From assembly GCF_900156495.1 (NCBI RefSeq), contig NZ_FTNT01000003.1, forward strand, positions 310,001 to 374,000: DNA of 64,000 nucleotides, written 5' to 3'. Position 1 is the first letter of the stretch. Every line of letters starts with the position of its first letter. The stretch comes from Williamsia sterculiae. Lineage in GTDB: Bacteria > Actinomycetota > Actinomycetes > Mycobacteriales > Mycobacteriaceae. A model generated the notes under the pieces. It saw nothing but the letters and a program-made list of their open reading frames with translations, had not been told where the DNA came from and did no database searches. A program made the translations under genes and the position numbers. This document shows positions 26,522-35,812 of the stretch, one piece after another.

Positions 26522-27589
26522 TCACCCGAATGCAGCCGCGTTCGCCTGCTCGTCCGCCGTGACCACCTGCACCCCGGCACCGTTCGCCGAGAGCAGGTAC
26601 AGCGAGTGGTCGCGTGGGTCGACGACCATGTGGTCGGCCTGGCTGACCGTGGTCAGCCGATGCCGCAGCACCGGCACCCCCGAGGCCAGGTCGTATCCGC
26701 GCGCCACACTGTCACCGGTGGACGACACCCATGCCAGCGCGTGGGCGTCGTCGTAGTCTACGGCGTACGGTCCACCGGCCACCGGGAAGCGGAACCGCAT
26801 GATCATCGGGTCGCCGGCGAAGCCGAGGAGCTCGCCGTCGCGGGTGTTGGCGACCAGGAAGCGGCCGTAGTGGTCGACCGTCAGCGTGGTCGCACCGTTA
26901 CCCGCACGCAGGGACAGGCCCATCGTGCCCGCGTCCACGTCGACGGCACTGACCGACGACTGGGCGCGGTCCAGGGCCAGGACCTGCGGCGCGGCCCCGT
27001 CGCGGGGGTGGACCGCGAGGTCGTCGGCCCGGACCAGACCGGAGATGTCGTGCTGGACCTCGCCGTCGACGCCCACCACGACCACGTGCCCGGTGTCGGT
27101 CCCGATCACGGCGCGACCGTCCGGCAACCACCGAGCACTCAGCGGCGTGCCTGCGGGGAGGTCGCCGCTGGTCACCGCACCCGACGCCACGTCGAGGGTC
27201 ATCAGGGCGTGCGGTCCGGCCAGGAGTACGCGACCGTCGCGAACGTCGCTCATCGCGGTCGCTGCCGAGGGCAGTGTCGCCGTGACCGCGCCGACCACCG
27301 TGTCCAGCGACGACGCGGCACGCACCCGATCGGTCGGCAGCAACGACACCCGGGTACCCGCGGTGTTCAGGACGGCGAGCCGATCGTCACCGACCGCCAG
27401 GGACGACCCGAACCCCGGTGCCGCGACCGTGTGGCCCGCCGCCGGACCGGGTGACGTGGCGGGTGCGGCAACGGCCGTCGCCGGGGCCACTGTCGCCACG
27501 TCGGGGGAGTTTCCGGATTTTCCGCCGCCACAGGCTGCGATCAGCACCATGGACAGCACAGCGGCGCACACCACCGCGAACCTGCGCAT
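26522..27589 (-). CDS. lppL: LppL-like lipoprotein, beta-propeller
   Basis: 355 residues from ATG 27589. Lipoprotein signal [23 protein letters not shown] with lipobox IAAC (Cys20), so the mature protein is anchored to the outer face of the membrane. A low-complexity Ala/Pro linker follows, then a WD40/YncE-like propeller with repeated blades ([80 protein letters not shown]). It occupies the lppL position next to pyrD. Ligand and role unknown. Confidence 0.8.
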   Translation of the reverse strand: MRRFAVVCAAVLSMVLIAACGGGKSGNSPDVATVAPATAVAAPATSPGPAAGHTVAAPGFGSSLAVGDDRLAVLNTAGTRVSLLPTDRVRAASSLDTVVGAVTATLPSAATAMSDVRDGRVLLAGPHALMTLDVASGAVTSGDLPAGTPLSARWLPDGRAVIGTDTGHVVVVGVDGEVQHDISGLVRADDLAVHPRDGAAPQVLALDRAQSSVSAVDVDAGTMGLSLRAGNGATTLTVDHYGRFLVANTRDGELLGFAGDPMIMRFRFPVAGGPYAVDYDDAHALAWVSSTGDSVARGYDLASGVPVLRHRLTTVSQADHMVVDPRDHSLYLLSANGAGVQVVTADEQANAAAFG

Positions 27590-27661
27590 GCGATCAATAC
27601 TGCCGCAGGACCCGGCGGGTGACGCCCGGCGGTGTGTTCGGCCGTCGGGGTTCTCGCCCCG

Positions 27662-27667
27662 TACGAT
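27662..27667 (+). promoter_or_regulatory. -10 element for uppP (leaderless)
   Basis: TACGAT, eight bases before GTG 27676. Confidence 0.45.
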
Positions 27668-27675
27668 GTGGCGCC

Positions 27676-28518
27676 GTGACGGATTCCATGACGTGGGCGC
27701 AGACGCTGGTGCTCGGCGCGGTGCAGGGGCTCACCGAGTTCCTCCCCATCTCCTCCTCGGGGCACCTGCGGATCGTCTCGGAGGTCTGGTTCGGCGACGA
27801 TGCGGGTGCCTCGTTCACCGCGGTGACACAGCTCGGCACCGAGGCCGCGGTACTGCTGTACTTCTTCCGGGACATCGTGTCGATCGTCGTGGCCTGGTTT
27901 CGCGGACTGTTCGACGCGAGTCGTCGCGACCTCGACTATCGCATCGGCTGGTACGTGATCTTCGCGACCATCCCCATCGGCATCCTGGGCATCGTCTTCA
28001 AGGACGTGATCCGCACCGGTGCGCGCAACCTCTGGGTGATCGCGACCATGCTGATCGTGTTCGCGCTGGTCATCGCGGTCGCCGAGCGGGTGGGTGCCAA
28101 GCAGCGTCCGCTCGAGCAGTTGACGTTGCGCGATGGCCTGGTCATGGGTGCGGCACAGTGCCTCTCGCTGATCCCCGGGGTGTCGCGCTCGGGTGCGACG
28201 TCCAGCGCGGGTCTGTTCCTGGGGTTGCAGCGCGAGGCGGCGGTGCGGTTCTCGTTCCTGTTGGCCATTCCCGCGGTGTTGGCGTCGGGGTTGTTCAGCC
28301 TGCCCGACGCGTTCACGCCCAGCGGTGAGGGGTTACAGGCCAGCGGGGTCCAGTTGCTGGTCGCCACCGTGGTGGCCTTCGTCCTCGGGTACGCGTCGAT
28401 CGCCTGGCTGTTGCGGTTCGTGTCCGCACATTCGTTGAACTGGTTCGTCGGCTACCGGATCGCCGTCGGCGTGCTGGTACTAGGCCTGCTTGCCGGCGGG
28501 GTGATCAACGCCACCTGA
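27676..28518 (+). CDS. uppP: Undecaprenyl-diphosphatase (bacitracin resistance, BacA type)
   Basis: 280 residues. Dephosphorylates undecaprenyl (here probably decaprenyl) diphosphate at the membrane to recycle the lipid carrier for peptidoglycan. Motifs: [18 protein letters not shown] (glutamate-rich and PISSSGH) and [22 protein letters not shown] (PGxSRSGAT catalytic segment). About seven transmembrane helices. GTG 27676 is used because the family starts right at [17 protein letters not shown] and a -10 precedes it; an in-frame start at 27418 would overlap the divergent lipoprotein gene. Confidence 0.94.
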   Translation: MTDSMTWAQTLVLGAVQGLTEFLPISSSGHLRIVSEVWFGDDAGASFTAVTQLGTEAAVLLYFFRDIVSIVVAWFRGLFDASRRDLDYRIGWYVIFATIPIGILGIVFKDVIRTGARNLWVIATMLIVFALVIAVAERVGAKQRPLEQLTLRDGLVMGAAQCLSLIPGVSRSGATSSAGLFLGLQREAAVRFSFLLAIPAVLASGLFSLPDAFTPSGEGLQASGVQLLVATVVAFVLGYASIAWLLRFVSAHSLNWFVGYRIAVGVLVLGLLAGGVINAT

Positions 28519-28622
28519 GCGACGGCGCGTTCGGCGGGTGGGGACGTCGTGTGGACCGTTGTTGCGATCGAGTGGACCGGCGTCGAACGTGTGCCCGGAC
28601 CGGGGCCCTCGGCCACGCCGCC

Positions 28623-28628
28623 TAGAGT
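28623..28628 (+). promoter_or_regulatory. -10 element for the phosphatase gene (leaderless)
   Basis: TAGAGT, seven bases before GTG 28636. Confidence 0.45.
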
Positions 28629-28635
28629 GAGAGCA

Positions 28636-29355
28636 GTGACCGTCATCCTCGTCCGCCACGGCCGTTCGACCGCCAACACCTCCGGGGTGCTGGCCGGGCG
28701 TTCGGAAGGCGTGCAGCTCGACGAGAAGGGTGCCGAGCAGGCGGCGGGCCTGGTGGAGCGGCTGGCCGGAGTCACCGACCTCGCCGCCATCGTCCGGTCA
28801 CCTCTGCTGCGGTGCGCGCAGACCGTGGCCCCGCTGGTGGATGCGGTTCACGTCGACGAGATCGTCGATGACCGGCTGGCCGAGGTCGACTACGGCGAAT
28901 GGACCGGCAAGACGATCAAGGAGTTGGTCTCCGAACCGCTGTGGCGCACCGTGCAGCAGCACCCGTCCGCGGCGGTGTTCCCCGGTGGCGAGGGTCTGGC
29001 CGCGGTGCAGACCCGCGCGGTCGCCGCGATCAGGGAATACGATCGGAAGTTCTCCGCGGCCGCAGGCGAGGGGCGCGACGCGGTGTGGATCGCGTGTTCC
29101 CACGGTGATGTCATCAAGTCGGTGGTCGCCGACGCGATGGGCTGTCACCTCGACTCCTTCCAGCGGGTCGTCGTCGACCCGGCGTCGATCACGGTGATCA
29201 GGTACGGCGAGACACGGCCATATGTGCATACGGTGAACAACACGGGCCACCGACTGACCGTGCCCCGTCCGCCCCCCGCGAAGGAGGCGCAGGCGACCGC
29301 GGGCACCGACGACGCGGTGGTGGGCGGTTCGACCGGGACGGAACCGCAGCCATGA
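28636..29355 (+). CDS. Histidine phosphatase family protein (MSMEG_4193/Rv2135c type)
   Basis: 239 residues from GTG 28636. The phosphohistidine motif is VILVRHGRSTANTSGVLAGR at the N-terminus. IVRSPLLRCAQTVAPL supplies the second Arg, LAEVDYGEWTGKTIKELV the acid, and VWIACSHGDVIKSVVADAMG the second catalytic His. The C-terminus ends in a Pro/Ala-rich tail. Substrate unknown; it corresponds to Rv2135c, upstream of DUF3090 and downstream of uppP as in mycobacteria. Confidence 0.88.
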   Translation: MTVILVRHGRSTANTSGVLAGRSEGVQLDEKGAEQAAGLVERLAGVTDLAAIVRSPLLRCAQTVAPLVDAVHVDEIVDDRLAEVDYGEWTGKTIKELVSEPLWRTVQQHPSAAVFPGGEGLAAVQTRAVAAIREYDRKFSAAAGEGRDAVWIACSHGDVIKSVVADAMGCHLDSFQRVVVDPASITVIRYGETRPYVHTVNNTGHRLTVPRPPPAKEAQATAGTDDAVVGGSTGTEPQP

Positions 29356-29396
29356 CCCGCATGCGACGGGCCGACTCACGCCGTCGGGCGCGGGGG

Positions 29397-29402
29397 ATAA
29401 TG
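29397..29402 (+). promoter_or_regulatory. -10 element for the DUF3090 gene
   Basis: GATAAT, a near-consensus hexamer. Transcription would start near 29409, leaving a short leader that contains GGAAGGAGGT before ATG 29425. Confidence 0.45.
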
Positions 29403-29424
29403 ACTTCGATGGGAAGGAGGTGCC

Positions 29425-30078
29425 ATGTCACGAGCGATCCATGTGTTCCGGAGTCCTGATCGGTTCATCGCGGGCACCGTCGGCCATCCCGGCGACCGGA
29501 CCTTCTATCTGCAGGCCATCCACGAGTCGCGTGTGGTGAGCGTGTTGCTGGAGAAGCAGCAGGTGCAGATCCTCGCCGATCGCATCGGTGCCCTGCTCGA
29601 GGAGATCCATCGGCGGTTCGGTACCCCGCTGCCGCCGGACGCCGAGGGTGTCGGCGACCTGAGCCCGTTGGTCATGCCGGTGGATGCCGAATTCCGGGTG
29701 GGGACCATGGGACTGGGCTGGGACGCCGAATCGGAGGCGGTGGTGGTGGAACTGTTGGCCATCACGGAAGGTGAGTTCGACGAGAGCGTGGTCCTCGACG
29801 ACACCGAGGAGGGACCCGACGCGGTTCGCGTGTTCCTCACCACGGGCGCGGCGCGCGATTTCGCCGATCGGTCGAGCCGAGTGATCTCCGCGGGTCGGGA
29901 GCCTTGCCCGCTGTGCGCCGAACCCCTGGATCCGTCCGGACACATGTGTGTGCGCACCAACGGGTACAAGCGCGGAGCCGAGCTGGACAAGTCCCTCGAC
30001 TTCATCGACCCGTCGGTCCTCGACGACCCCGGTCTGCGTCAGGACGATGACGATGACGACGAAGCCTCGGGAGACTGA
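29425..30078 (+). CDS. DUF3090 family protein (Rv2134c/SCO1663 type)
   Basis: 217 residues. MSRAIHVFRSPDRFIAGTVGHPGDRTFYLQA is the family start. The C-terminal REPCPLCAEPLDPSGHMCVRTNGYKR carries a four-residue zinc-ribbon pattern (CPLC...H.C) followed by an acidic tail. Strong ribosome site GGAAGGAGGT four bases before ATG 29425. The gene is paired with the SCO1664-family gene three bases downstream, an arrangement conserved across actinobacteria. Function not established. Confidence 0.9.
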   Translation: MSRAIHVFRSPDRFIAGTVGHPGDRTFYLQAIHESRVVSVLLEKQQVQILADRIGALLEEIHRRFGTPLPPDAEGVGDLSPLVMPVDAEFRVGTMGLGWDAESEAVVVELLAITEGEFDESVVLDDTEEGPDAVRVFLTTGAARDFADRSSRVISAGREPCPLCAEPLDPSGHMCVRTNGYKRGAELDKSLDFIDPSVLDDPGLRQDDDDDDEASGD

Positions 30079-30081
30079 TCG

Positions 30082-30924
30082 GTGAGCGTCGGCGCCGTGC
30101 CGGAGGCCGGTGGTGCGGACCCGGGCGCGGTGCTGGCGGGCGGTGAGTTGGAGATCCTGGGGCGAATCCCCACGGCCAGCAATGCCACCCTGGTGTGCGA
30201 TGCCGTGCTCGGTGATCGTCGCGAGCGATGTGTCTACAAGCCGGTGCGTGGCGAGCAGCCGCTGTGGGATTTTGCCACCGGGACCCTGGCCGGTCGCGAG
30301 GTCGCGTCGTACGAGATCTGCCGGGCTCTGGGGTGGGATGTGATCCCGACCACCCTGTTGCGGGACGGCCCGTTCGGCGCGGGCATGGTCCAGCGATGGA
30401 TCGACACCCCCGACGAGGTGGAACACGCCCGGGGTCGGCTCGACGTGGTGGACCTGTGTCCGGAGGATGCGGTCCCCGACGGGTGGCGTTCGATCCTGCG
30501 CGCACTCGACGCCGACGGCGACCGGGTGGCGCTGGTGCACGCCGACGACCCACGACTGCAACGGATGGCCGTACTGGACGTGCTGATCAACAACGCCGAC
30601 CGCAAGGGTGGCCATGTGCTCGAAGGAGTGGACGGTCAGATCTACGGCGTCGATCACGGGATCTGCCTGCACCACGACGACAAATTGCGAACCGTGTTGT
30701 GGGGGTGGGCCGGGGAACCGATCCCGGCGCACCTCATCGCCGACATCGAGCACTTCGCCGACGATCTGGCCGGAGCGCGCGGGACGGACCTCCGCGACCG
30801 GCTGCGCCCGTTGATCTCGGCCGAGGAGGTCGCGGCCCTCCGCGACCGCGCCGAAACGCTGGTGTCGGACCCGGTCATGCCCACACCGGACCGGGCGCGG
30901 CCGATCCCGTGGCCCGCGTTCTGA
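30082..30924 (+). CDS. SCO1664 family protein (PI3/PI4-kinase-like fold)
   Basis: 280 residues from GTG 30082. GELEILGRIPTASNATLVCDAVLGDRRERCVYKPVRGEQPLWDFATGTLAGREVASYEICRALGWD is the diagnostic N-terminal region, with Lys in VYKP in the position expected for ATP contact. MAVLDVLINNADRKGGHVL (NxxDRxxxN-like catalytic loop) and IYGVDHGICLHH (Asp-containing metal loop) follow the phosphatidylinositol-kinase-like order. Substrate unknown; acts with the DUF3090 protein by conserved neighbourhood, just upstream of mshC. Confidence 0.88.
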   Translation: MSVGAVPEAGGADPGAVLAGGELEILGRIPTASNATLVCDAVLGDRRERCVYKPVRGEQPLWDFATGTLAGREVASYEICRALGWDVIPTTLLRDGPFGAGMVQRWIDTPDEVEHARGRLDVVDLCPEDAVPDGWRSILRALDADGDRVALVHADDPRLQRMAVLDVLINNADRKGGHVLEGVDGQIYGVDHGICLHHDDKLRTVLWGWAGEPIPAHLIADIEHFADDLAGARGTDLRDRLRPLISAEEVAALRDRAETLVSDPVMPTPDRARPIPWPAF

Positions 30925-30992
30925 GGCCCCTGTTCCGAGGCCGTCACGGCCACGAACGCGACCTCCGGTCACGGCCGTCGATCGGCGAACCC

Positions 30993-30998
30993 TAGGCT
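30993..30998 (+). promoter_or_regulatory. -10 element for mshC (leaderless)
   Basis: TAGGCT, six bases before ATG 31005. Confidence 0.5.
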
Positions 30999-31004
30999 GA
31001 GGGC

Positions 31005-32243
31005 ATGCAGTCGTGGTCCGAACCCGCCGTGCCCGAGATCAGCGGCACCGGTCCTCAGCTCCGCCTCTACGACACCTCCCGCGGGGAGGTGGCCCCGGTC
31101 ACACCCGGTCCGACGGCGACGATGTACGTCTGTGGCATCACCCCCTACGACGCCACCCACCTCGGGCATGCCGCGACCTACCTGGCCTTCGACCTGGTGA
31201 ACCGGCTGTGGCTCGATCTCGGGCACGACGTGCACTACGTGCAGAACGTGACCGACGTCGACGACCCGCTGTTCGAACGGGCCGACCGTGACGGCGTGGA
31301 CTGGCGCGACCTCGGTCGGCAGGAGACCGACCTGTTCCGCGAGGACATGACCGCGTTGCGCGTACTGCCCCCGCGTGACTACATCGGCGCCGTGGAATCG
31401 GTGGACGAGGCCGCCGAGATGGTCGGCGCACTGCTCGCGTCGGGTGCCGCCTACACGGTCGACGACGCCGCGCACCCCGACATCTACTACCGCACCGATG
31501 CGACCCCGCAATTCGGTTACGAATCCCGCTACGACCGGGCGACGATGGTCCGGTATTTCGCCGAGCGCGGCGGGGATCCCGACCGCGTGGGAAAGCGCGA
31601 CGAACTCGATCCGGTCATCTGGCGGGCGGCCCGCGACGGTGAGCCGTCGTGGTCCTCGCCGAACGGTCCCGGCAGGCCCGGCTGGCACATCGAGTGTTCG
31701 GCCATCGCGGTGAACCGGCTCGGAATGGAATTCGACATCCAGGGCGGCGGCAGTGACCTCATCTTCCCGCACCACGAGTTCTCTGCCGCACACGCCGAAT
31801 CACTCACCGGGACACGGCGTCTCGCTCGGCACTATGTGCACACCGGGATGATCGGCCTGGACGGCGAGAAGATGTCGAAGAGCCGCGGCAACCTGGTGCT
31901 GGTGTCGAAGTTGCGCGAACGGGGTGTGGATCCGGGAGCGATCCGGCTCGGTCTGTTCGCCGACCACTACCGTGCCGACCGCTTCTGGACCGACGACGTG
32001 CTGCACACCGCGCAGCACCGTCTCGACCGCTGGCGTCACGCGATGCATGCCGAGCGCGGTCCCGCCGCCGAACCCGTCATCGACCGGCTGCGCACCCACC
32101 TCGCCGACGACCTCGACACACCGAAAGCGCTGGTCGCCGTGGACGCCTGGACCGACGACACCCTCGACGGCGTCGGTTCGGTGACAACCGCGCCCGGCGA
32201 GCTGGCCAGGGCGGTCGACGCTCTGCTCGGGATCGCGGTGTGA
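31005..32243 (+). CDS. mshC: L-cysteine:1D-myo-inositol 2-amino-2-deoxy-alpha-D-glucopyranoside ligase
   Basis: 412 residues. ATP-dependent ligase of mycothiol synthesis, a paralogue of cysteinyl-tRNA synthetase. [23 protein letters not shown] contains the zinc Cys and the HIGH-like motif. [13 protein letters not shown] and [20 protein letters not shown] supply the other zinc ligands. [15 protein letters not shown] is the KMSKS motif. The length near 412 and absence of the long tRNA-binding C-terminal domain separate it from CysS. The M. tuberculosis neighbour cysQ is not present between it and the SCO1664 gene. Confidence 0.94.
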   Translation: MQSWSEPAVPEISGTGPQLRLYDTSRGEVAPVTPGPTATMYVCGITPYDATHLGHAATYLAFDLVNRLWLDLGHDVHYVQNVTDVDDPLFERADRDGVDWRDLGRQETDLFREDMTALRVLPPRDYIGAVESVDEAAEMVGALLASGAAYTVDDAAHPDIYYRTDATPQFGYESRYDRATMVRYFAERGGDPDRVGKRDELDPVIWRAARDGEPSWSSPNGPGRPGWHIECSAIAVNRLGMEFDIQGGGSDLIFPHHEFSAAHAESLTGTRRLARHYVHTGMIGLDGEKMSKSRGNLVLVSKLRERGVDPGAIRLGLFADHYRADRFWTDDVLHTAQHRLDRWRHAMHAERGPAAEPVIDRLRTHLADDLDTPKALVAVDAWTDDTLDGVGSVTTAPGELARAVDALLGIAV

Positions 32244-32293
32244 GCGGCCGACCCGCACGCAGGTCTGACCCGTTCGCCGGACCGGCGGCTGGG

Positions 32294-32299
32294 TACAGT
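32294..32299 (+). promoter_or_regulatory. -10 element for the gene at 32306 (leaderless)
   Basis: TACAGT, six bases before GTG 32306. Confidence 0.5.
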
Positions 32300-32305
32300 T
32301 ACGCC

Positions 32306-32614
32306 GTGGCGCACGCAGATCAGCTCGAGCCGGACACCACCGAGGGTGTCTGGACGGTGGTGACCCGGACCTCGACCTACCTTCTGGACTTCGACGAGAT
32401 GACGCTCCTGCGAGCTCCGGGGGTCGGCAGCTCCGACGACGAGTCCTGGGCGATCAGCCAGCTCCGTCGTGATTCCGAGGACATCCCGCTGCTCGGCGTG
32501 AAGTCGTGCCGGGTGGGGGAGTCGGCCCAGTTCTGGGTCCGCGCCACCGACGATCCCGATGTGCGTACCTGGCGCATCACCACTCCGGTCGTGAGCATCG
32601 AACGCATCAGCTGA
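32306..32614 (+). CDS. Conserved hypothetical protein
   Basis: 102 residues from GTG 32306, starting VAHADQLEPDTTEGVWTVVTRTSTYLLDFDEMTLLRAPG. No known domain is recognised; the composition (WTVVTRTSTYLLDFD, CRVGESAQFWVRATDD, WRITTPVVSIERI) suggests a small beta-rich cytoplasmic protein with no membrane segment. The leaderless -10 decides the start; an upstream in-frame GTG at 32240 overlaps mshC. It is convergent with nirD, 13 bp apart at the ends. Confidence 0.65.
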   Translation: MAHADQLEPDTTEGVWTVVTRTSTYLLDFDEMTLLRAPGVGSSDDESWAISQLRRDSEDIPLLGVKSCRVGESAQFWVRATDDPDVRTWRITTPVVSIERIS

Positions 32615-32627
32615 CCACTCGGCGCCC

Positions 32628-32960
32628 TCAGAAAGCCACCTCGATGATCCCGTCGACCACCCGCGCCGGGTAGACCGGCAGCGATCGCACCGACGGGTCG
32701 GTACACCGCCCGTCGGCGAACGCGAACAGGTACTGATGCAGGGGGCACATCACCCGGTCGAGGTCGATCTGTCCGTCGGCGATCGGGCCGCCACGGTGTG
32801 GACATTGCGCCGACGTGGCCCGCACCGACCCGTCACCGAGTCGGAACACCGCGATCTGGACACCCCCGACCACGTAGGTGCGACCCTCGCCGGGGGTCAT
32901 GTCCTCGATGCTGCCGACCGCGACGAACCCGGTACCGGCGTCCACGACCTCGGCGGTCAT
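32628..32960 (-). CDS. nirD: Assimilatory nitrite reductase small subunit
   Basis: 110 residues. Rieske-type domain with CPHRGGP and CPLHQYLF (spacing C-x-H ... C-x2-H), binding the 2Fe-2S cluster, preceded by FVAVGSIEDMTPGEGRTYVVGG. Partner of NirB in NADH-dependent reduction of nitrite to ammonium in the cytoplasm. GTG/ATG start overlaps the nirB stop by four bases. Confidence 0.93.
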   Translation of the reverse strand: MTAEVVDAGTGFVAVGSIEDMTPGEGRTYVVGGVQIAVFRLGDGSVRATSAQCPHRGGPIADGQIDLDRVMCPLHQYLFAFADGRCTDPSVRSLPVYPARVVDGIIEVAF

Positions 32961-35431
32961 CGAACCGGCACCTGGGGCAGCGGCAGCAACGGCAGCGCCG
33001 AGGTGAACTGGGCAGGCGACGTGGGTTCACGTCGGTCCCGCCAGGGGTCGCGGTACCCGGCGACCGCGTCGTCGATCCGTTCCTGCAGACCCGCGACCGA
33101 CCCGTCGCGGTCGTCGACCACGACAGCCCGCAGCTCCTCGATACCGATCCGCGGGACGAAGGCGTAGGTGCGTTCCAGCCACTTGGCGTGTTCGCGGTAG
33201 TACTGGATGAACAGCCCGCACAGCCGGACGACCTCGTCGGCGGAGTCGACGGTGGCCAGCAGGTCACCCTTGCGGATGTGCGCGCCCGCCGCGCCGCCCA
33301 CGTAGATCTCCCACCGCCCGTCGCCGATCGCCACCACCCCGAAGTCCTTGCACAACGCCTCGGCGCAGTTGCGCGGACAACCCGTCACCGCGAGCTTCAG
33401 TTTGGCGGGCGACTCCAGCCCCTGGAAGCGGTCCTCGATCGCGATACCCAACGCGGTGGAATCGCCGAGGCCGAAGCGGCAGTAGTCCGTGCCCACACAG
33501 GTCTTCACGGTCCGGAAGCTCTTGCCGTAGGCGTACCCGGACGGCATGTCGAGGTCCTCCCACACCCTGGGCAGGTCCTCCTTGCGCACCCCGAGCAGAT
33601 CGATCCGCTGACCACCGGTCATCTTCACCATCGGAATGGAGTACTTGTCGGCGACGTCGGCGATGCGTCGCAGCTGATCGGGGTTGGTCACCCCGCCCTT
33701 CATCTGCGGGACCACCGAGAACGTGCCGTCGCGTTGGATGTTCGCGTGTACGCGGTCGTTGATGTACAGGGCACCGGGCTCGTCCTCCCAGTCGCGACCC
33801 CACACCACCCGCAACAAGGAGGCCAGCGGCATCTTCGCGGTGGCGTCCGGACCGTCGGGCGCCAACGCCTCGAACACCGCCGACACCGACCGCAGGTTGC
33901 TGATCCGGACCGCGCCGATCAGCTCGGGTTTGGTCATCGGGATACACGGCACGTACCAGTTCACCGACGGGTCCTCGGCCAGGTCGCCGCCCGCGGCCCA
34001 GGCCACGATGTCGGCGACCAACCCTTTACACGACCCGCACCCCTTCCCGGCGCGGGTGGCCGCGACCACGGCACCCACCGTGGACGCCCCGTCGCGAACG
34101 CGCTCGACGATCTGACCCTTGCTGACGCCGTTGCAGTTGCACACCTGGGCGTCGTCGGCGAGCTCGGCGGCCCCGGCCTGTTCCGACGGGGCGCCGAGGT
34201 CGAACAACATGCCGATGCGCTCGTCGGGGAGCGGCACCTTCTCGTCGAAGGCCTGGGTCAGGAACCCCACCTTGCTGACGTCGCCGAGCAGGGTCGCACC
34301 AATCAGCTTGTTGTCCCGGACCACGACGTTCTTGTAGACGCCGGTACGGGGTTCGTAGAACTGCACGAACTCGTCGGTCTCACGCTCGGGACCCTGCACA
34401 CCCATCGCGGCCACGTCCACACCCGCGACCTTGAGCTTGGTGGTCAACCGCGACCCGTGGTACTCCGCGGCCGGGTCGGTACCGGTGAGCACGTCCGCCA
34501 CCACGGTGGCCTGCTCCCACAGTGGCGCGACGAGCCCGTACACCTCGCCACGGTGCTGGCAGCACTCGCCGACCGCGTAGATCGAACCCTCGTCCTCGCA
34601 CCGCATCTGATCGTCGACGACGACGCCGCGTTCCACCACCAACCCCGCCGCCCGGGCCAGGTCCACGTTGGGTCGGATACCCGCGGTGACCACCACCATG
34701 TCGGCGGGCAGGCTGCCGCCGTCGCGGAAACCGACTCCGGTCACCGCACCCGCGTCGTCGCGCAGCACCGCGGTGGTGCGGGTGGCCGTGTGCACACCCA
34801 CACCCATCGCCTCGATGGTGGTGCGCAGCACCCGGCCGCCGCGCTCATCGATCTGTTGGTTCATCAGATGGCCGGGGGAGTGCACCACGTCCACGTCGAG
34901 GCCCTGCGTGCGCAGCCCGTGCGCGGCCTCCAGGCCGAGGAGTCCGCCACCGATCACCACCGCGCGCAGACCGTCGCCCGACGCGGCCATCTGCAGCATC
35001 CCGTTGGTGTCGGCGATCGTCCGGAAGCCGAACACCCCCCGGCCCAGCCGGCCGTCGGGTTCCCGCAGACCGTCCATGTTGGGGAAGAACGTGTTGCTGC
35101 CGGTGGCGAAGATCAGTGTGTCGTACCCGATGACGCGGTCACTCTCGCAGGTCACGGTCTTGGCGAAGCGATCGACCGCGACGGCCCGGTCACCCGCGTA
35201 TAGGGTCACGCCGTTGTCCCGATACCACCCCATCGGGTTGAGCATCAGGTCCTCGTCGTCGAGGGCTGTCTCACCGGACAGCACATGCGACAGCATGATG
35301 CGGTTGTAGTTGCCGTAGGGCTCGTCGCCGATGACGGTGATGTCGAAGGCGTCTCGGTCGCGTTCCAGGATCTCCTCGACGGTGCGTACCCCGGCCATCC
35401 CGTTGCCGATGATCACCAGCCGGTTCGCCAT
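32957..35431 (-). CDS. nirB: Assimilatory nitrite reductase [NAD(P)H] large subunit
   Basis: 824 residues from ATG 35431. FAD domain MANRLVIIGNGMAGVRTVEEIL and NAD domain VVIGGGLLGLEAAHGLR. The BFD-like 2Fe-2S domain has VCNCNGVSKGQIVERV and GKGCGSCKGLVADI. The sulfite/nitrite reductase half carries the siroheme-4Fe-4S cysteines in TCVGTDYCRFGLGDS and AVTGCPRNCAEALCKDFGVV. Together with NirD it makes ammonium from nitrite. Start overlaps the stop of the small upstream gene (ATGA), and the leader of that gene has a GlnR-like site, consistent with nitrogen control. Confidence 0.96.
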   Translation of the reverse strand: MANRLVIIGNGMAGVRTVEEILERDRDAFDITVIGDEPYGNYNRIMLSHVLSGETALDDEDLMLNPMGWYRDNGVTLYAGDRAVAVDRFAKTVTCESDRVIGYDTLIFATGSNTFFPNMDGLREPDGRLGRGVFGFRTIADTNGMLQMAASGDGLRAVVIGGGLLGLEAAHGLRTQGLDVDVVHSPGHLMNQQIDERGGRVLRTTIEAMGVGVHTATRTTAVLRDDAGAVTGVGFRDGGSLPADMVVVTAGIRPNVDLARAAGLVVERGVVVDDQMRCEDEGSIYAVGECCQHRGEVYGLVAPLWEQATVVADVLTGTDPAAEYHGSRLTTKLKVAGVDVAAMGVQGPERETDEFVQFYEPRTGVYKNVVVRDNKLIGATLLGDVSKVGFLTQAFDEKVPLPDERIGMLFDLGAPSEQAGAAELADDAQVCNCNGVSKGQIVERVRDGASTVGAVVAATRAGKGCGSCKGLVADIVAWAAGGDLAEDPSVNWYVPCIPMTKPELIGAVRISNLRSVSAVFEALAPDGPDATAKMPLASLLRVVWGRDWEDEPGALYINDRVHANIQRDGTFSVVPQMKGGVTNPDQLRRIADVADKYSIPMVKMTGGQRIDLLGVRKEDLPRVWEDLDMPSGYAYGKSFRTVKTCVGTDYCRFGLGDSTALGIAIEDRFQGLESPAKLKLAVTGCPRNCAEALCKDFGVVAIGDGRWEIYVGGAAGAHIRKGDLLATVDSADEVVRLCGLFIQYYREHAKWLERTYAFVPRIGIEELRAVVVDDRDGSVAGLQERIDDAVAGYRDPWRDRREPTSPAQFTSALPLLPLPQVPVR

Positions 35432-35778
35432 CAGAACTGCACCATGCCGAAGTCGATGACCAGCTCGCCCGTACACCCCTCGGGGGCCGCGAAGACCAGT
35501 TCGAGCACCGAGTCGGCATCGACGTCCTCGACCACCCGCAACGGGATGTTCACCGACCCGCGGGCACCCAGCGGGAACCAGCGCATCGGCGCCTGATCAC
35601 GCAGCAGGGTGACGTAGACCAACTCGTCGGAGCTGTTACCGCCCCGGAAGTAGAGCGGTTGCACGGTCATGCCCTGCGGTACGACGTAACTCAGGGACGG
35701 ATCCAACGGTGCCTGCTTGGTCAACCCGGATCCGGTGAAACCGAAGACACCCTGCAGGAACTTGGGGGTACTGGCCAT
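35431..35778 (-). CDS. Small NirBD-associated protein of unknown function
   Basis: 115 residues from ATG 35778, starting MASTPKFLQGVFGFTGSG. It looks like an all-beta cupin- or fimbrial-like small protein (YVVPQGMTVQPLYFRGGNSSDELVYVTLL; MRWFPLGARGSVNIPLRVVEDVD; ELVFAAPEGCTGELVIDFGMV) with no metal or cluster motif and no signal peptide. First gene of the nirBD operon, stop overlapping the nirB ATG, so it is translated together with nitrite reductase. An assembly or regulatory role is only inferred. Upstream in-frame ATG at 35880 would cross the GlnR-like site and is rejected. Confidence 0.75.
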   Translation of the reverse strand: MASTPKFLQGVFGFTGSGLTKQAPLDPSLSYVVPQGMTVQPLYFRGGNSSDELVYVTLLRDQAPMRWFPLGARGSVNIPLRVVEDVDADSVLELVFAAPEGCTGELVIDFGMVQF

Positions 35779-35779
35779 G

Positions 35780-35797
35780 GACCCGACTATTCGGGTC
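35780..35797 (-). other. Inverted repeat just upstream of the nir operon start
   Basis: GACCCGA-ctat-TCGGGTC, seven-base perfect arms, ending one base before the ATG of the first gene (35778). In the mRNA it would form a hairpin against the start codon. Confidence 0.45.
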
Positions 35798-35812
35798 GGC
35801 GATGAAAAGCGA

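Noticed and set aside
32798-35203. 801-residue plus-strand open frame across nirB
   Set aside because: Shadow of nirB; no recognisable domain, and nirB on the minus strand is complete.
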